A DNA stretch of 12,345 nucleotides from Candidatus Poseidonia alphae (lineage in GTDB: Archaea > Thermoplasmatota > Poseidoniia > Poseidoniales > Poseidoniaceae): positions 1 through 12,345 of the forward strand of contig DAVD01000007.1 in the NCBI GenBank assembly GCA_002505405.1, given 5' to 3'. The notes beneath the pieces are model-generated. The model saw nothing but the letters and a program-made list of their open reading frames with translations, had not been told where the DNA came from and ran no database searches. The position numbers and the translations under genes were made by a program. Below are positions 1-7,578 of the stretch, piece by piece (positions within the stretch are counted from its first letter, which is position 1; every line of letters starts with the position of its first letter).

Positions 1-2227
1 CGAGTATCCCGCCTCGAGTCTTTACGGCAATTCCTTTGGTAAATACGCCGAGTTCATTGGCGTTGCATTGAGATATTCCGTGACCCAACAACGCTCCTGA
101 TTCATTGAGGATGAGGCATGCTTCTCCAGGAAGGACCCACCGGTCACAAGCGATTACAAATCCATGAAATACATTTCTTCCCTGACGAACGTAGGGTTCA
201 GCATCACTCGCGACCACCACACAAGCGGGGCCGTTTCCTGACGTTCCGTTCCATTCGGAAATTGGGATTGTTCTGGGCAATGGCTCCGTACGCTTACCGA
301 ACATATGGAGCGCACCAGCGTTTGCCAGGGAAAGTCCACCGTCTCTCAATCGAGGACTGAGCATGTGTTCGCCAGAGGAATCCAAGACGTTCTTAACACG
401 GCCTTGTCGGTTGATGACAAATGTTGCGCCTTCTGCAATCGCTTCTGAACCGAAACGGTCCATGTTCAACATCACCATCATTTTCTCAATGGCCTGATGT
501 TGATTCAGGACACTGTCAATCTCCTTTCTGTCTTCGCTTTTCATCGGAGCATGAAGATGTTCTGATGACAAATTTAATTGATCCAAGGCGCTTTCCATGC
601 GAGCCTTGATTCCATCTCCCTTCGCATCAACGCATGCATAGGGGACATCCCCCATCCCCAATCGTTCGAGTTCTCGTTGAATCCACAAATCATCGGGTCG
701 ATGGTCAAGAACCCAATCAGGGGCGTTGACGTGCGCGAATGGATTGACATCTTCAAGAGCCACGGGTATCAGGCCCAGTGGTGTTAGCATGAGGGTTTGT
801 ACGTTAGGGAAATGATGTTGAAGCCAAATGAATTGGTCAATAAGTCGGTCTCTGAACGGGCCGCGAATCCCATGAAAAATTACCGCACAATTCGTTTCGC
901 CTCGTGATGTCCATCGCGTGTGGATTGCTCTACGCGCTTTCTGGATGTGAGGGCGGACAAAGGTATCATCTCCCGACCATTGGACGCCGCCGGTTCGTGG
1001 TGTGTGCTGATTCCAAACGACCCAGTCCCAGGAGTCTTCCCACATTCCTCGGTCTGTTTGGAGGTCCTTTGCAGCATCGCGGTCGTTGTAGAACAGGTCG
1101 GGGCGTTGGTTGCTGTTGAGCGCCGGCCGGGTTGATAACCAAAGGAAGGCTTCTCGCAGAGCAGGGTGTTGATGGCTACGCTGTTCTGCAAGTTGCCAAA
1201 TCTTGCCGTCACGCACTGCCTGTTTGCATCGGGCAAGTTCCGCAAGCGTGACCTCAAGGTTATAGTGAGCAAGGCATTGTTCTTTCTTCAACGCAGGCAT
1301 CGCTCGGACATCTGCTGGACTCAGCATGGCAACACAAGGCATCAGCATGGGCCAATCGACCAGGTCGTCAATGCGTTCGGTCCCCCATGGGGTGAGCAGT
1401 CGACCGTCTCTTGCAAACAGTGCATAGGCTGCTGAATCAAACAAGTCAGCTCCAAGTGCAATTGACATTGGAAACAGCATGGGATGTCCGCAACCAAACA
1501 TGTGGATGGGACGGTTCGGGGGCAGATGCGGTAACGTGGCCATCATGATTTTTGCATAATCCTTGTACCGTTGCTGTTCCATCACAGGAACGATGCCACC
1601 GATTGGATGGACTGAGAAGTCATGTGGAGCCATCAGTTGTGCGGAAAGTTGGCGCAATTTACGAAATACGCCACCCTGAATCGGGCCGTTCAGCATGGTG
1701 TCACCTGAAGCCTCAACACTTGCTTTGGCCCTTTTCACCGTCTCATGCACCGCTTCTTCTACTTCGGATTCTGTCATGTCAGGGCGTGAAAATACATCGA
1801 GCATTGTGGCGATGTCGACGCCAATAGAGCGTTGGAAGGTTACAATCTCTTCAACCCCGACCTCAACATCTCCGTAGATGTAGGATTGAAATGTTCCCGA
1901 ATCGGTCATGACTACACCCGGGAAATCCAACAGAGCATGGACGCCGTTTTCTTGCGCTTGGGTTTTTAGATTCTCATGCTTCCAAATAATGTAGGAATTA
2001 GTGATCAGGGCTCCGATGCCGTATCTGTCCCACATTTCCCGTGGTTCTATGGTTCGAATGTTTGGATTGACAACTGGGAGAAGAGCAGGTGTATCCAGAA
2101 CGCCATGCACGGTGTGCAGTCGTCCCAGGCGGGCGCGGCCATCCCTTTGGGTGACTTCGAATTTCCCACGGTCTTGTTCACGGCAGGGCTTAGGGTCTTT
2201 GCGAGTGCCTTCCTTCCATGCGACCAT
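1..2227 (-). CDS. tgtA: Archaeosine tRNA-guanine transglycosylase TgtA (3' end cut by window)
   Basis: Known role of the family: exchanges guanine-15 in the tRNA D-arm for preQ0, the first tRNA-bound step of archaeosine synthesis. One open frame of 742 codons runs from ATG 2227 to the left edge with no stop; only a few C-terminal residues seem missing. An in-frame TAA lies just upstream and GAGGG sits 6 nt before the ATG. The TIM-barrel catalytic part covers about residues 20-350, with the conserved TDSGTFQ (Asp109) and LFDSAAYALFARD (Asp264) motifs holding the two catalytic aspartates. An archaeal C1-like region follows (about 440-500, LTPLGLIPVALED), then a C2-like region (about 570-655) and a PUA RNA-binding domain (about 665-742, EPYVRQGRNVF). 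It is longer than the 582-residue Pyrococcus enzyme. The usual zinc motif CSCPVC is replaced by MLMPCV (294-299), so the site looks degenerate. ArcS is a less likely identity because both aspartates are kept. Confidence 0.92.
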   Translation of the reverse strand, partial: MVAWKEGTRKDPKPCREQDRGKFEVTQRDGRARLGRLHTVHGVLDTPALLPVVNPNIRTIEPREMWDRYGIGALITNSYIIWKHENLKTQAQENGVHALLDFPGVVMTDSGTFQSYIYGDVEVGVEEIVTFQRSIGVDIATMLDVFSRPDMTESEVEEAVHETVKRAKASVEASGDTMLNGPIQGGVFRKLRQLSAQLMAPHDFSVHPIGGIVPVMEQQRYKDYAKIMMATLPHLPPNRPIHMFGCGHPMLFPMSIALGADLFDSAAYALFARDGRLLTPWGTERIDDLVDWPMLMPCVAMLSPADVRAMPALKKEQCLAHYNLEVTLAELARCKQAVRDGKIWQLAEQRSHQHPALREAFLWLSTRPALNSNQRPDLFYNDRDAAKDLQTDRGMWEDSWDWVVWNQHTPRTGGVQWSGDDTFVRPHIQKARRAIHTRWTSRGETNCAVIFHGIRGPFRDRLIDQFIWLQHHFPNVQTLMLTPLGLIPVALEDVNPFAHVNAPDWVLDHRPDDLWIQRELERLGMGDVPYACVDAKGDGIKARMESALDQLNLSSEHLHAPMKSEDRKEIDSVLNQHQAIEKMMVMLNMDRFGSEAIAEGATFVINRQGRVKNVLDSSGEHMLSPRLRDGGLSLANAGALHMFGKRTEPLPRTIPISEWNGTSGNGPACVVVASDAEPYVRQGRNVFHGFVIACDRWVLPGEACLILNESGALLGHGISQCNANELGVFTKGIAVKTRGGIL

Positions 2228-2288
2228 GTCCGACCCTCGGGGCTTGAATTATCAAAGCCTCGGCTGGGATGGGTGGGGTGGATTCTGA

Positions 2289-2741
2289 TTAAGCGTCAAC
2301 AAACTCGACTTTGCCATGGGCCAAAATGAATTCCCTTCCGAGCTCATCAAACGTGTCAAGAAGAGCAGACGAGAACAGAATCGAGTGGATTTCATCATCG
2401 TTCTCGAGGTCTGTTTTCACGCCCTCAAGCGTACCGGGTGCAGCTCCGCAAGAGAGGCATGCACCGGTAAGGTCCAATACGATGTCAAGGCCGCTTTCCG
2501 TACTCGAACAGCGGGTTACTGCAATGCCTCCACCGTGACCGTCTAGGGCCGCTCTGACCGCTCCCAAGCGTGAGAGCAATGCGGGAACGAAATGGTCGGA
2601 CGTTGTGAGATTTTTGAGGGACATGTTTCGCAGTCGTTCTTCCTCTTCTGGGTTCGTTGTTTCGGCAATTCGGCGTTGTGACTCTGCATCCATTGCCGCT
2701 TTTGCCTCAGCAGCATATTTCGCCACCAAGTCGTCTTCCAT
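2289..2741 (-). CDS. nfu: Nfu-type iron-sulfur scaffold protein (NifU C-terminal-like domain)
   Basis: A 150-residue protein likely to bind or carry an Fe-S cluster in the cytoplasm. Residues about 55-115 match the NifU C-terminal domain pattern: a helix ending VRAALDGHGGG, a beta strand (DIVLDLTGAC), then the CxxC motif CLSC (Cys95, Cys98) and a following TLEGVK helix start. Cys78 is an extra cysteine. In the usual Nfu motif a Pro follows the second Cys; here it is Gly. The N-terminal 45 residues are charged and helical (many Ala, Glu, Arg) and I do not recognise them as a domain. The ATG at 2741 is the only good start, because an in-frame TAG lies upstream. No Shine-Dalgarno sequence is seen, so the mRNA may be leaderless. 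It lies 61 bp upstream of tgtA on the same strand and is divergent from the suf operon, which supports an Fe-S role. Confidence 0.85.
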   Translation of the reverse strand: MEDDLVAKYAAEAKAAMDAESQRRIAETTNPEEEERLRNMSLKNLTTSDHFVPALLSRLGAVRAALDGHGGGIAVTRCSSTESGLDIVLDLTGACLSCGAAPGTLEGVKTDLENDDEIHSILFSSALLDTFDELGREFILAHGKVEFVDA

Positions 2742-2920
2742 GGGTGAAGGTGGAAGCGGTTGGCTATCAACTCTCGTCTACAGCACCCATATGCTTCCAT
2801 GGATTGCGCTTTGATTCAAGTGGGAGAAGTGGTATCTGCTGCGATACTTTAGTTGTTGAAAAGGAACTTTCCCATCTTAATACAGGCTGCTTTTGGAACG
2901 GGCAAGGAGGAATGAAGAAC
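2742..2920. promoter_or_regulatory. Divergent intergenic region, presumed promoters of nfu-tgtA and the suf operon
   Basis: This 179-bp gap separates nfu (minus) from the 41-residue gene that heads the suf operon (plus), so promoters for both directions should lie here. For the plus strand, AT-rich candidates for a TATA box are atacttt (2844-2850) and cttaata (2876-2882). The second would place the start of transcription near 2900-2910, giving a short leader. No convincing TATA box is visible for nfu. I see no clear operator or riboswitch fold. The TATA assignments are weak. Confidence 0.35.
2906..2910 (+). promoter_or_regulatory. Ribosome binding site choosing the start of the CDGSH-like gene
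   Basis: GGAGG at 2906-2910 is 10 nt before the ATG at 2921 but only 1 nt before the in-frame ATG at 2912. The spacing favours 2921 as the true start, so the protein would begin MSKCGCG. Confidence 0.65.
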
Positions 2921-3046
2921 ATGAGCAAATGCGGGTGTGGACGATCGCCTACTGGGATGTGCAAAGGATGGCACGGACTAAGTGAGGAAGCGTACGAGAA
3001 AAAACTGTTAGAGCACAAAGAAGAAACCAAAGAAGAGTCATCATGA
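2921..3046 (+). CDS. 41-residue Cys/His-rich protein, CDGSH-like iron-sulfur candidate
   Basis: A very small protein with a dense N-terminal metal-ligand cluster followed by a charged helical tail (EEAYEKKLLEHKEETKEE). The core is CGCGRSPTGMCKGWH (residues 4-18), which spaces as C-x-C-x7-C-x3-H. CDGSH domains bind a [2Fe-2S] cluster through three Cys and one His spaced C-x-C-x8-C-x3-H, so this has the same order and ligand types but one residue fewer. It has KGW where CDGSH proteins have DGS. It starts at ATG 2921 with GGAGG upstream. Its stop overlaps the ATG of the next small ORF (ATGA, 3043-3046), and it heads the suf operon. Fe-S binding is inferred from the pattern and the neighbours; a zinc-binding role is an alternative. 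Confidence 0.75.
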   Translation: MSKCGCGRSPTGMCKGWHGLSEEAYEKKLLEHKEETKEESS

Positions 3047-3213
3047 ACTGGAGTCAAAAACAGATAATGGCCCAAGCCAAATCGGATTCCATCGATCATC
3101 TTTATGCAATTGGTTGTGCGAGTTGGGAATCTGACCCACAACATCCCTTCATAAAGGATGGACGGGAGCGTTGTAATGGGTGTGACTGGAGTGGAAGAGA
3201 TACTGCGTATTGA
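3043..3213 (+). CDS. Possible 56-residue Cys-containing protein overlapping the start of sufC
   Basis: An open frame from ATG 3043 to TGA 3211-3213 fills the otherwise empty stretch between the CDGSH-like gene and sufC. Its ATG overlaps the previous stop as ATGA, the same coupling seen at sufB/sufD and sufS/sufE. The product has an amphipathic N-terminus (MNWSQKQIMAQAKSDSIDHL), a Cys25 within IGCASWE, and a CxxC near the C-terminus (CNGCDWSGRD, Cys44 and Cys47). I do not recognise the family. It overlaps sufC by 38 nt if sufC starts at 3176, which is more than usual and lowers confidence. The alternative is that this stretch is only a leader for sufC. Confidence 0.42.
   Translation: MNWSQKQIMAQAKSDSIDHLYAIGCASWESDPQHPFIKDGRERCNGCDWSGRDTAY
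3164..3168 (+). promoter_or_regulatory. Ribosome binding site choosing the sufC start
   Basis: GGGAG at 3164-3168 lies 7 nt before ATG 3176. The upstream in-frame ATG at 3158 has only AAGG directly touching it, which is a poor spacing. This favours 3176 as the start of SufC. Confidence 0.6.
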
Positions 3214-3937
3214 AAATCTCCATGTGAGTGTTGACCAAACCCCGATCATCAAGGGCTTGAGCCTCACCATTCACCAGGGGGAAATCCACGTGATCATGGG
3301 TCGCAATGGCGCTGGTAAATCGACGCTAGCAAGCGTCCTCATGGGCCATCCTGCATACGAAATCACCGAGGGTACAATTCACTACTTGAGTCAGCCCTTG
3401 GAAGAACTCAGTGTCTTTGAACGGGCACGGGCTGGTATGTTTTTGTCATTTCAATACCCTGTTGTGATCCCTGGAGTACAGGTCGGGACGTTCTTGAAAA
3501 AGTCCGTTCAATCGGTTCGCGATGAACCCATCAAAGGGCGAGCATTCAGAAAAGAACTCAATGAAGCCATGAATACGCTTGACATGAACAAGTCCGTTCT
3601 CTCAAGGTACGTCAACGATGGTTTTAGTGGTGGTGAAAAGAAGCGCTTGGAGATTCTCCAAATGCTGATGTTGAATCCGAAACTTGCGCTCTTGGACGAA
3701 ACAGACTCCGGCTTGGATATTGACGCACTTCGCATCGTGGCCAAAGGAATCAACCAAGTCGCTCCCCAGGCAGGCTGTCTCATTATCACACACTATCAAC
3801 GACTTTTAGACCATGTCAAACCCACCTATGTCCACGTTATGATCGACGGTCAGATTCTGCTGACAGGCGGTCCTGAACTGGCTGTTGAGTTGGAAGAGAA
3901 AGGTTACGATTGGATCGATGACGCACCGGAGGCCTGA
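3176..3937 (+). CDS. sufC: Fe-S cluster assembly ATPase SufC
   Basis: ABC-type ATPase that drives the SufBCD scaffold; soluble, with no membrane segment. All ABC motifs are in order in the 253-residue protein (start at 3176): Walker A GRNGAGKST (42-50), Q-loop Gln93 in FLSFQYP, signature SGGEKKR (151-157), Walker B LALLDE with catalytic Glu175, D-loop SGLD (178-181) and switch His206 in IITH. The FQYPVVIPGV and SGGEKKRLEILQ strings are typical of SufC rather than of transporter ATPases. The length is normal. The alternative start at 3158 would add six residues but lacks a well-spaced Shine-Dalgarno sequence. The stop is 2 nt before sufB, whose GGAGG (3928-3932) lies inside the sufC tail. Confidence 0.95.
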   Translation: MGVTGVEEILRIENLHVSVDQTPIIKGLSLTIHQGEIHVIMGRNGAGKSTLASVLMGHPAYEITEGTIHYLSQPLEELSVFERARAGMFLSFQYPVVIPGVQVGTFLKKSVQSVRDEPIKGRAFRKELNEAMNTLDMNKSVLSRYVNDGFSGGEKKRLEILQMLMLNPKLALLDETDSGLDIDALRIVAKGINQVAPQAGCLIITHYQRLLDHVKPTYVHVMIDGQILLTGGPELAVELEEKGYDWIDDAPEA

Positions 3938-3939
3938 AC

Positions 3940-5346
3940 ATGAGCGATGAAGCACACGACGCAGTTGGAGATTACCAATTTGGATTCCACGACCCTGAAC
4001 ATTCTACCATCCGATTTGACAAAGGACTGTCGGAACAAGTCGTGAGGGACATTTCCGCTCTCAAAGACGAACCACAGTGGATGACCGACATTCGAGTGAA
4101 GGCCTACAGGCACTTTGTAGAACGGCCAATGCCCGATTGGGGCAACTGCCATTCACTCAATCAAATTAATTTTGAAAATGTCACGTACTTTCTGCGCTCG
4201 TCTGAATCAACTCAGAACGATTGGGATGAGGTCCCTGAAGACATTAAAAATACCTTCAACCGATTGGGGATTCCTGAAGCTGAGCAGAAATGGCTCGGTG
4301 GAGTCACTGCTCAGTATGAATCAGAAGCCGTTTACCATTCCATCCGTGAAGACCTCGAAGAACAAGGCGTCCTGTTCCTTGACATGGACAGTGGATTGAA
4401 GAAATTCCCTGAAATTATCAAACAATATTTTGGAACCGTAGTACCCCACACGGACAACAAATTTTCCGCCCTTAACACTGCTGTCTGGTCTGGAGGTTCC
4501 TTCATTTACGTTCCCAAAGGAATTCATGTTGAAATGCCAGTTCAAGCATATTTCAGAATCAATGCCAAGAATATGGGACAGTTTGAACGAACCCTAATCA
4601 TCGCCGATGAGGACAGCAGTATTCACTATGTTGAAGGCTGTACTGCTCCGACATATTCAACCGATTCATTGCATTCGGCTGTTGTTGAACTCATCGCCAT
4701 GAAGGGTGCAAAAATTCGCTATTCAACCATCCAGAATTGGTCTGCTAACGTGTTCAATCTTGTTACCAAGCGAGGCGTTGCCTACGAGCGAGCAACCATC
4801 GAATGGGTTGACGGAAACATCGGTTCTAAATTGACGATGAAGTACCCCTCCGTTCTTTTGAAAGGCGAAGGCGCTCACGCCGAGGTCATATCTGTAGCAT
4901 ATGCTGGCAAGGGTCAACATCAGGATGCAGGGGCCAAGGTCCACCATCTTGCACCCAACACCACTTCGAACATTCTCTCAAAATCCATCTCAAAGAACGG
5001 AGGGCGTTCCTCGTACCGAGGCATGCTGCAGGTTACACCAAAATCACACGGATGCCGCTCTAAAATCGTGTGCGATGCTCTGATGCTGGACAGTGAATCT
5101 CGTTCCGATACCTATCCAACCATGGAAGTTGGCAATCCGACGGCCGACCTTGAGCATGAAGCAAGCGTGTCAAAAGTATCCGGTGACCAACTGTTCTACC
5201 TAATGAGTCGGGGATTTACGGAAGAGCAGGCCATGGGACTCATCGTCAATGGATTCTTTGAACCGTTCACACGAGAGCTGCCGATGGAATATGCTGTTGA
5301 ACTCAACAAACTCCTTGAATTGGAAATGGAGGGTTCGATTGGATGA
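3940..5346 (+). CDS. sufB: Fe-S cluster assembly scaffold SufB
   Basis: Core scaffold of the SUF machine, on which the cluster is built with SufC and SufD. It is 468 residues, the usual SufB length. It has the N-terminal SufB region (KAYRHFVERPMPDWG), then the beta-helix core with YVEGCTAP (Cys234, matching the sulfur-accepting Cys254 of E. coli), YSTIQNW, and the C-terminal LEHEASVSKVSGDQLFYLMSRG and ELPMEYAVELNKL blocks. The position of E. coli Cys405 is Ser here (LDSESRSDTYP), as in the B. subtilis-type SufB. The start ATG is 2 nt after the sufC stop with GGAGG 7 nt upstream. Its TGA overlaps the sufD ATG (ATGA, 5343-5346), so the two are probably translated in near-equal amounts. Confidence 0.96.
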   Translation: MSDEAHDAVGDYQFGFHDPEHSTIRFDKGLSEQVVRDISALKDEPQWMTDIRVKAYRHFVERPMPDWGNCHSLNQINFENVTYFLRSSESTQNDWDEVPEDIKNTFNRLGIPEAEQKWLGGVTAQYESEAVYHSIREDLEEQGVLFLDMDSGLKKFPEIIKQYFGTVVPHTDNKFSALNTAVWSGGSFIYVPKGIHVEMPVQAYFRINAKNMGQFERTLIIADEDSSIHYVEGCTAPTYSTDSLHSAVVELIAMKGAKIRYSTIQNWSANVFNLVTKRGVAYERATIEWVDGNIGSKLTMKYPSVLLKGEGAHAEVISVAYAGKGQHQDAGAKVHHLAPNTTSNILSKSISKNGGRSSYRGMLQVTPKSHGCRSKIVCDALMLDSESRSDTYPTMEVGNPTADLEHEASVSKVSGDQLFYLMSRGFTEEQAMGLIVNGFFEPFTRELPMEYAVELNKLLELEMEGSIG

Positions 5347-6383
5347 AGTACTCCAAGATGGAACTTCCCTCAAGGGCTGACCATTTGTGGAGATACACTC
5401 CCTGGAAACGGATCCACCCTTCTACCGTTGAAACCATACCTGATGCCGTCCCCTTCCGTTGGACCATTGATGAAGGCGGTTCTCTCATTGATGGCGTGCC
5501 TCGGGTCATGACGGACGGAGATATTGCTCGGGTCTTTCTCAGCGAACTTGGCCGGACTGGAGTCTCTCTTTCCCCCGACGGAGCAACCCCAGTAGTCCAC
5601 CTTCATGCAGTAGCCTCAGGTCATGTCTCCGTGGGCCACCTTCACATTGATTTTAACCATGATGTGACCGTCATCGTCCACCTCTCCGGAGAAGCAGGGT
5701 GGGCAGGCCTCCATGTTACGGGAACTGCACAATCGAATGTCCGGGCAGCAATTGGTTTCATCAACGAATTGTCAGCAAATTCTAAACTGCTTCGTTGCGA
5801 AGACTGGACCGTTCAACGTGACGCAACGCTTGAGATGGCTTCCCTCTCAATTGGAGGATTCCGCTGTAAGAACGACCTTCGTACTCGACTCATCGCCGGC
5901 GGAGGCAGTTTAACCCAAGCAATATCCGTCCATGGTCACGACCAGCGTCATGTTGACCATCACATTGAGATTCACCACGACGTAGGTCATACCAATTCCG
6001 ACCTTCACATTCACGCAGCTTGCAACGATGAAAGTCACTCAATTTCAACCGGGCTGTTGACCATTGCTGAAGCAGCCAACCACTCCGACGCAGGTCAGGT
6101 ATTCAAGAATCTACTTCTTTCTGAACGCTCCCGAGCTGAAGCCATCCCTGAACTGGAAGTTTTAGCGGATGAAGTCTCAGCCAACCATGGGGCTGCGAGT
6201 TCTCCTGTTAACGCTGAACAGATGCATTACCTCATGAGCCGTGGAATCGGTGCTGAAGAGGCAACGGCACTCATCATTGAAGGATTCATGCAAGACGGTT
6301 TTACAGCGCTCAATTCAAAGGCCCTGGTAGACGAAATGCGCACCCGCCTCACCGTACACTTAGAGTGCGAATTGATGAGGTGA
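5343..6383 (+). CDS. sufD: Fe-S cluster assembly protein SufD (compact form)
   Basis: Partner of SufB in the SUF scaffold. It is 346 residues, shorter than the common 400-plus. The N-terminal half is divergent and is recognised mainly by the LWRYTPWKRI start region. The C-terminal half carries the SufB/SufD core: a His-rich strand region (197-231, including RHVDHHIEIHH) and the block ADEVSANHGA followed by YLMSRGI. His282 in NHGA matches E. coli His360, needed for cluster assembly, while the nearby conserved Cys (Cys358 in E. coli) is Ala280. GGAGGG lies upstream inside sufB. The ATGA overlap with sufB and the 4-nt gap to sufS place it firmly in the operon. Identity rests on context and the C-terminal motifs; it is a SUF-core protein with little doubt. 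Confidence 0.92.
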   Translation: MKYSKMELPSRADHLWRYTPWKRIHPSTVETIPDAVPFRWTIDEGGSLIDGVPRVMTDGDIARVFLSELGRTGVSLSPDGATPVVHLHAVASGHVSVGHLHIDFNHDVTVIVHLSGEAGWAGLHVTGTAQSNVRAAIGFINELSANSKLLRCEDWTVQRDATLEMASLSIGGFRCKNDLRTRLIAGGGSLTQAISVHGHDQRHVDHHIEIHHDVGHTNSDLHIHAACNDESHSISTGLLTIAEAANHSDAGQVFKNLLLSERSRAEAIPELEVLADEVSANHGAASSPVNAEQMHYLMSRGIGAEEATALIIEGFMQDGFTALNSKALVDEMRTRLTVHLECELMR

Positions 6384-6387
6384 AACC

Positions 6388-7578
6388 ATGCTTCGTGATC
6401 AGTTCCCAATTTTGCAACGAAAGGTCAACGGCTACCCGTTGATTTATCTTGACAACGCCGCAACGACACAAAAACCTCAGGTCGTTCTCGATGCAATGAA
6501 CGATTACTATTCCAAATCCAATGCCAACGTTCACCGTGCAGTTCATACCCTTGCAGGAGAAGCAACCGAAGGGTACGAATCGTGCCGCAGTAAACTCAAA
6601 CAGCGGTATAACGCAGACCGTGCAATTCTTACAAGCGGGACAACCGAAGCCATCAACCTGGTTGCTCATGCTTGGGGGAGAGCCAAACTGACGTCTGGGG
6701 ACGTCATTGTACTCACGGAAATGGAGCATCACTCCGATATCGTCCCTTGGCAAATGCTTGCTGAGGAACGAGGGGTTGAGTTACGCTACGTTCCAGTTGC
6801 GCAAGATTTCACTTTGGATATGGAAGCCTTCGACCATGCGTTGGACGGGGCTGCATTGGTATGTGTTGTTCATACTTCAAACGTTCTTGGCGTTCGAAAT
6901 CCACTGGAAGAAATTATTGAGAAATCACGAGCCGTTGGGGCGCGTGTTCTCATTGATGCTGCTCAGGGACTCCCCCATTCCACCGTTGATTTCCAAGCTT
7001 TTGGGGCGGATTTCATGGCGTTCTCAGCCCACAAAATGTGCGGACCTACTGGGATTGGTGCACTTTTGGTGACTCAGTCGGCTTTTGATGAAATGGAACC
7101 CTTCATGGGAGGCGGTGACATGATTGAAACCGTGACCATTGAAGGCTCAACGTACCAAACCAATGAACACAAATTTGAGGCAGGAACACCCCGTATCGCA
7201 GAAGCGGTCGGATGGACAGCTGCGCTTGAATGGATGGAATCGTTTGATTTGGACAAAGAACATTCACGGTTGATTGCAATTGCTTCATGGGTTGCTGAAC
7301 AATTACGGGGGCTTGGAATGAGTGTTTACGGGCGGCATGGAGAACAAGATGCTGCGGTTGTGTCTTTTCTTCATCCAACCATCAACAGTGAAGATATGGC
7401 TCATCTTCTTGATGCACGAGGCTTTGCAGTACGAACCGGTCATCATTGCGCCCAACCCCTTCTTCACCGACTCGGGATCTCAGGGACCGTTCGTGCATCG
7501 TTCTATGTGTACAATACACGGGAAGAAGCCGAAGCATTCGTTGACGAATTACGTAGCATTGTGGAGAAGTTTGCATGA
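6388..7578 (+). CDS. sufS: Cysteine desulfurase SufS (group II, PLP-dependent)
   Basis: Takes sulfur from L-cysteine as a persulfide, giving alanine, and supplies the scaffold. It is 396 residues, the normal length. Motifs in order: YLDNAATTQKP near the N-terminus, SGTTEAINLVA, TEMEHHSD, the PLP-aspartate region VLIDAAQG, the Schiff-base lysine Lys216 in SAHKMCGPTG, and the catalytic Cys354 in RTGHHCAQPLL. The RTGHHCAQP form and the short Cys loop are typical of group II (SufS/CsdA) enzymes, which need a SufE-type acceptor. That acceptor is the next gene. The start has GAGGTG 5 nt before the ATG. Its TGA overlaps the sufE ATG (7575-7578). Confidence 0.96.
   Translation: MLRDQFPILQRKVNGYPLIYLDNAATTQKPQVVLDAMNDYYSKSNANVHRAVHTLAGEATEGYESCRSKLKQRYNADRAILTSGTTEAINLVAHAWGRAKLTSGDVIVLTEMEHHSDIVPWQMLAEERGVELRYVPVAQDFTLDMEAFDHALDGAALVCVVHTSNVLGVRNPLEEIIEKSRAVGARVLIDAAQGLPHSTVDFQAFGADFMAFSAHKMCGPTGIGALLVTQSAFDEMEPFMGGGDMIETVTIEGSTYQTNEHKFEAGTPRIAEAVGWTAALEWMESFDLDKEHSRLIAIASWVAEQLRGLGMSVYGRHGEQDAAVVSFLHPTINSEDMAHLLDARGFAVRTGHHCAQPLLHRLGISGTVRASFYVYNTREEAEAFVDELRSIVEKFA

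Noticed and set aside
880..1272. Minus-strand 130-residue frame in the left region, and the apparent lack of a closed long gene there.
   Set aside because: It is a frame shifted by one from tgtA. The tgtA frame is open from 2227 to the left edge, so there is no frameshift or pseudogene.
2657..2920. Upstream extension of the 41-residue Cys-rich gene into a 129-residue frame.
   Set aside because: The extra part overlaps nfu antisense, has no conserved look, and the GGAGG site points to the start at 2921.
2767..3270. Minus-strand open frame of 167 residues opposite the start of the suf operon.
   Set aside because: It lies antisense to the CDGSH-like gene and the sufC start, with no recognisable motif and no ribosome binding site.
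5080..5130. SufB lacks the cysteine matching E. coli Cys405, hinting at a broken scaffold.
   Set aside because: SufB proteins of the B. subtilis type also have a non-Cys residue here, so this is a known variant.
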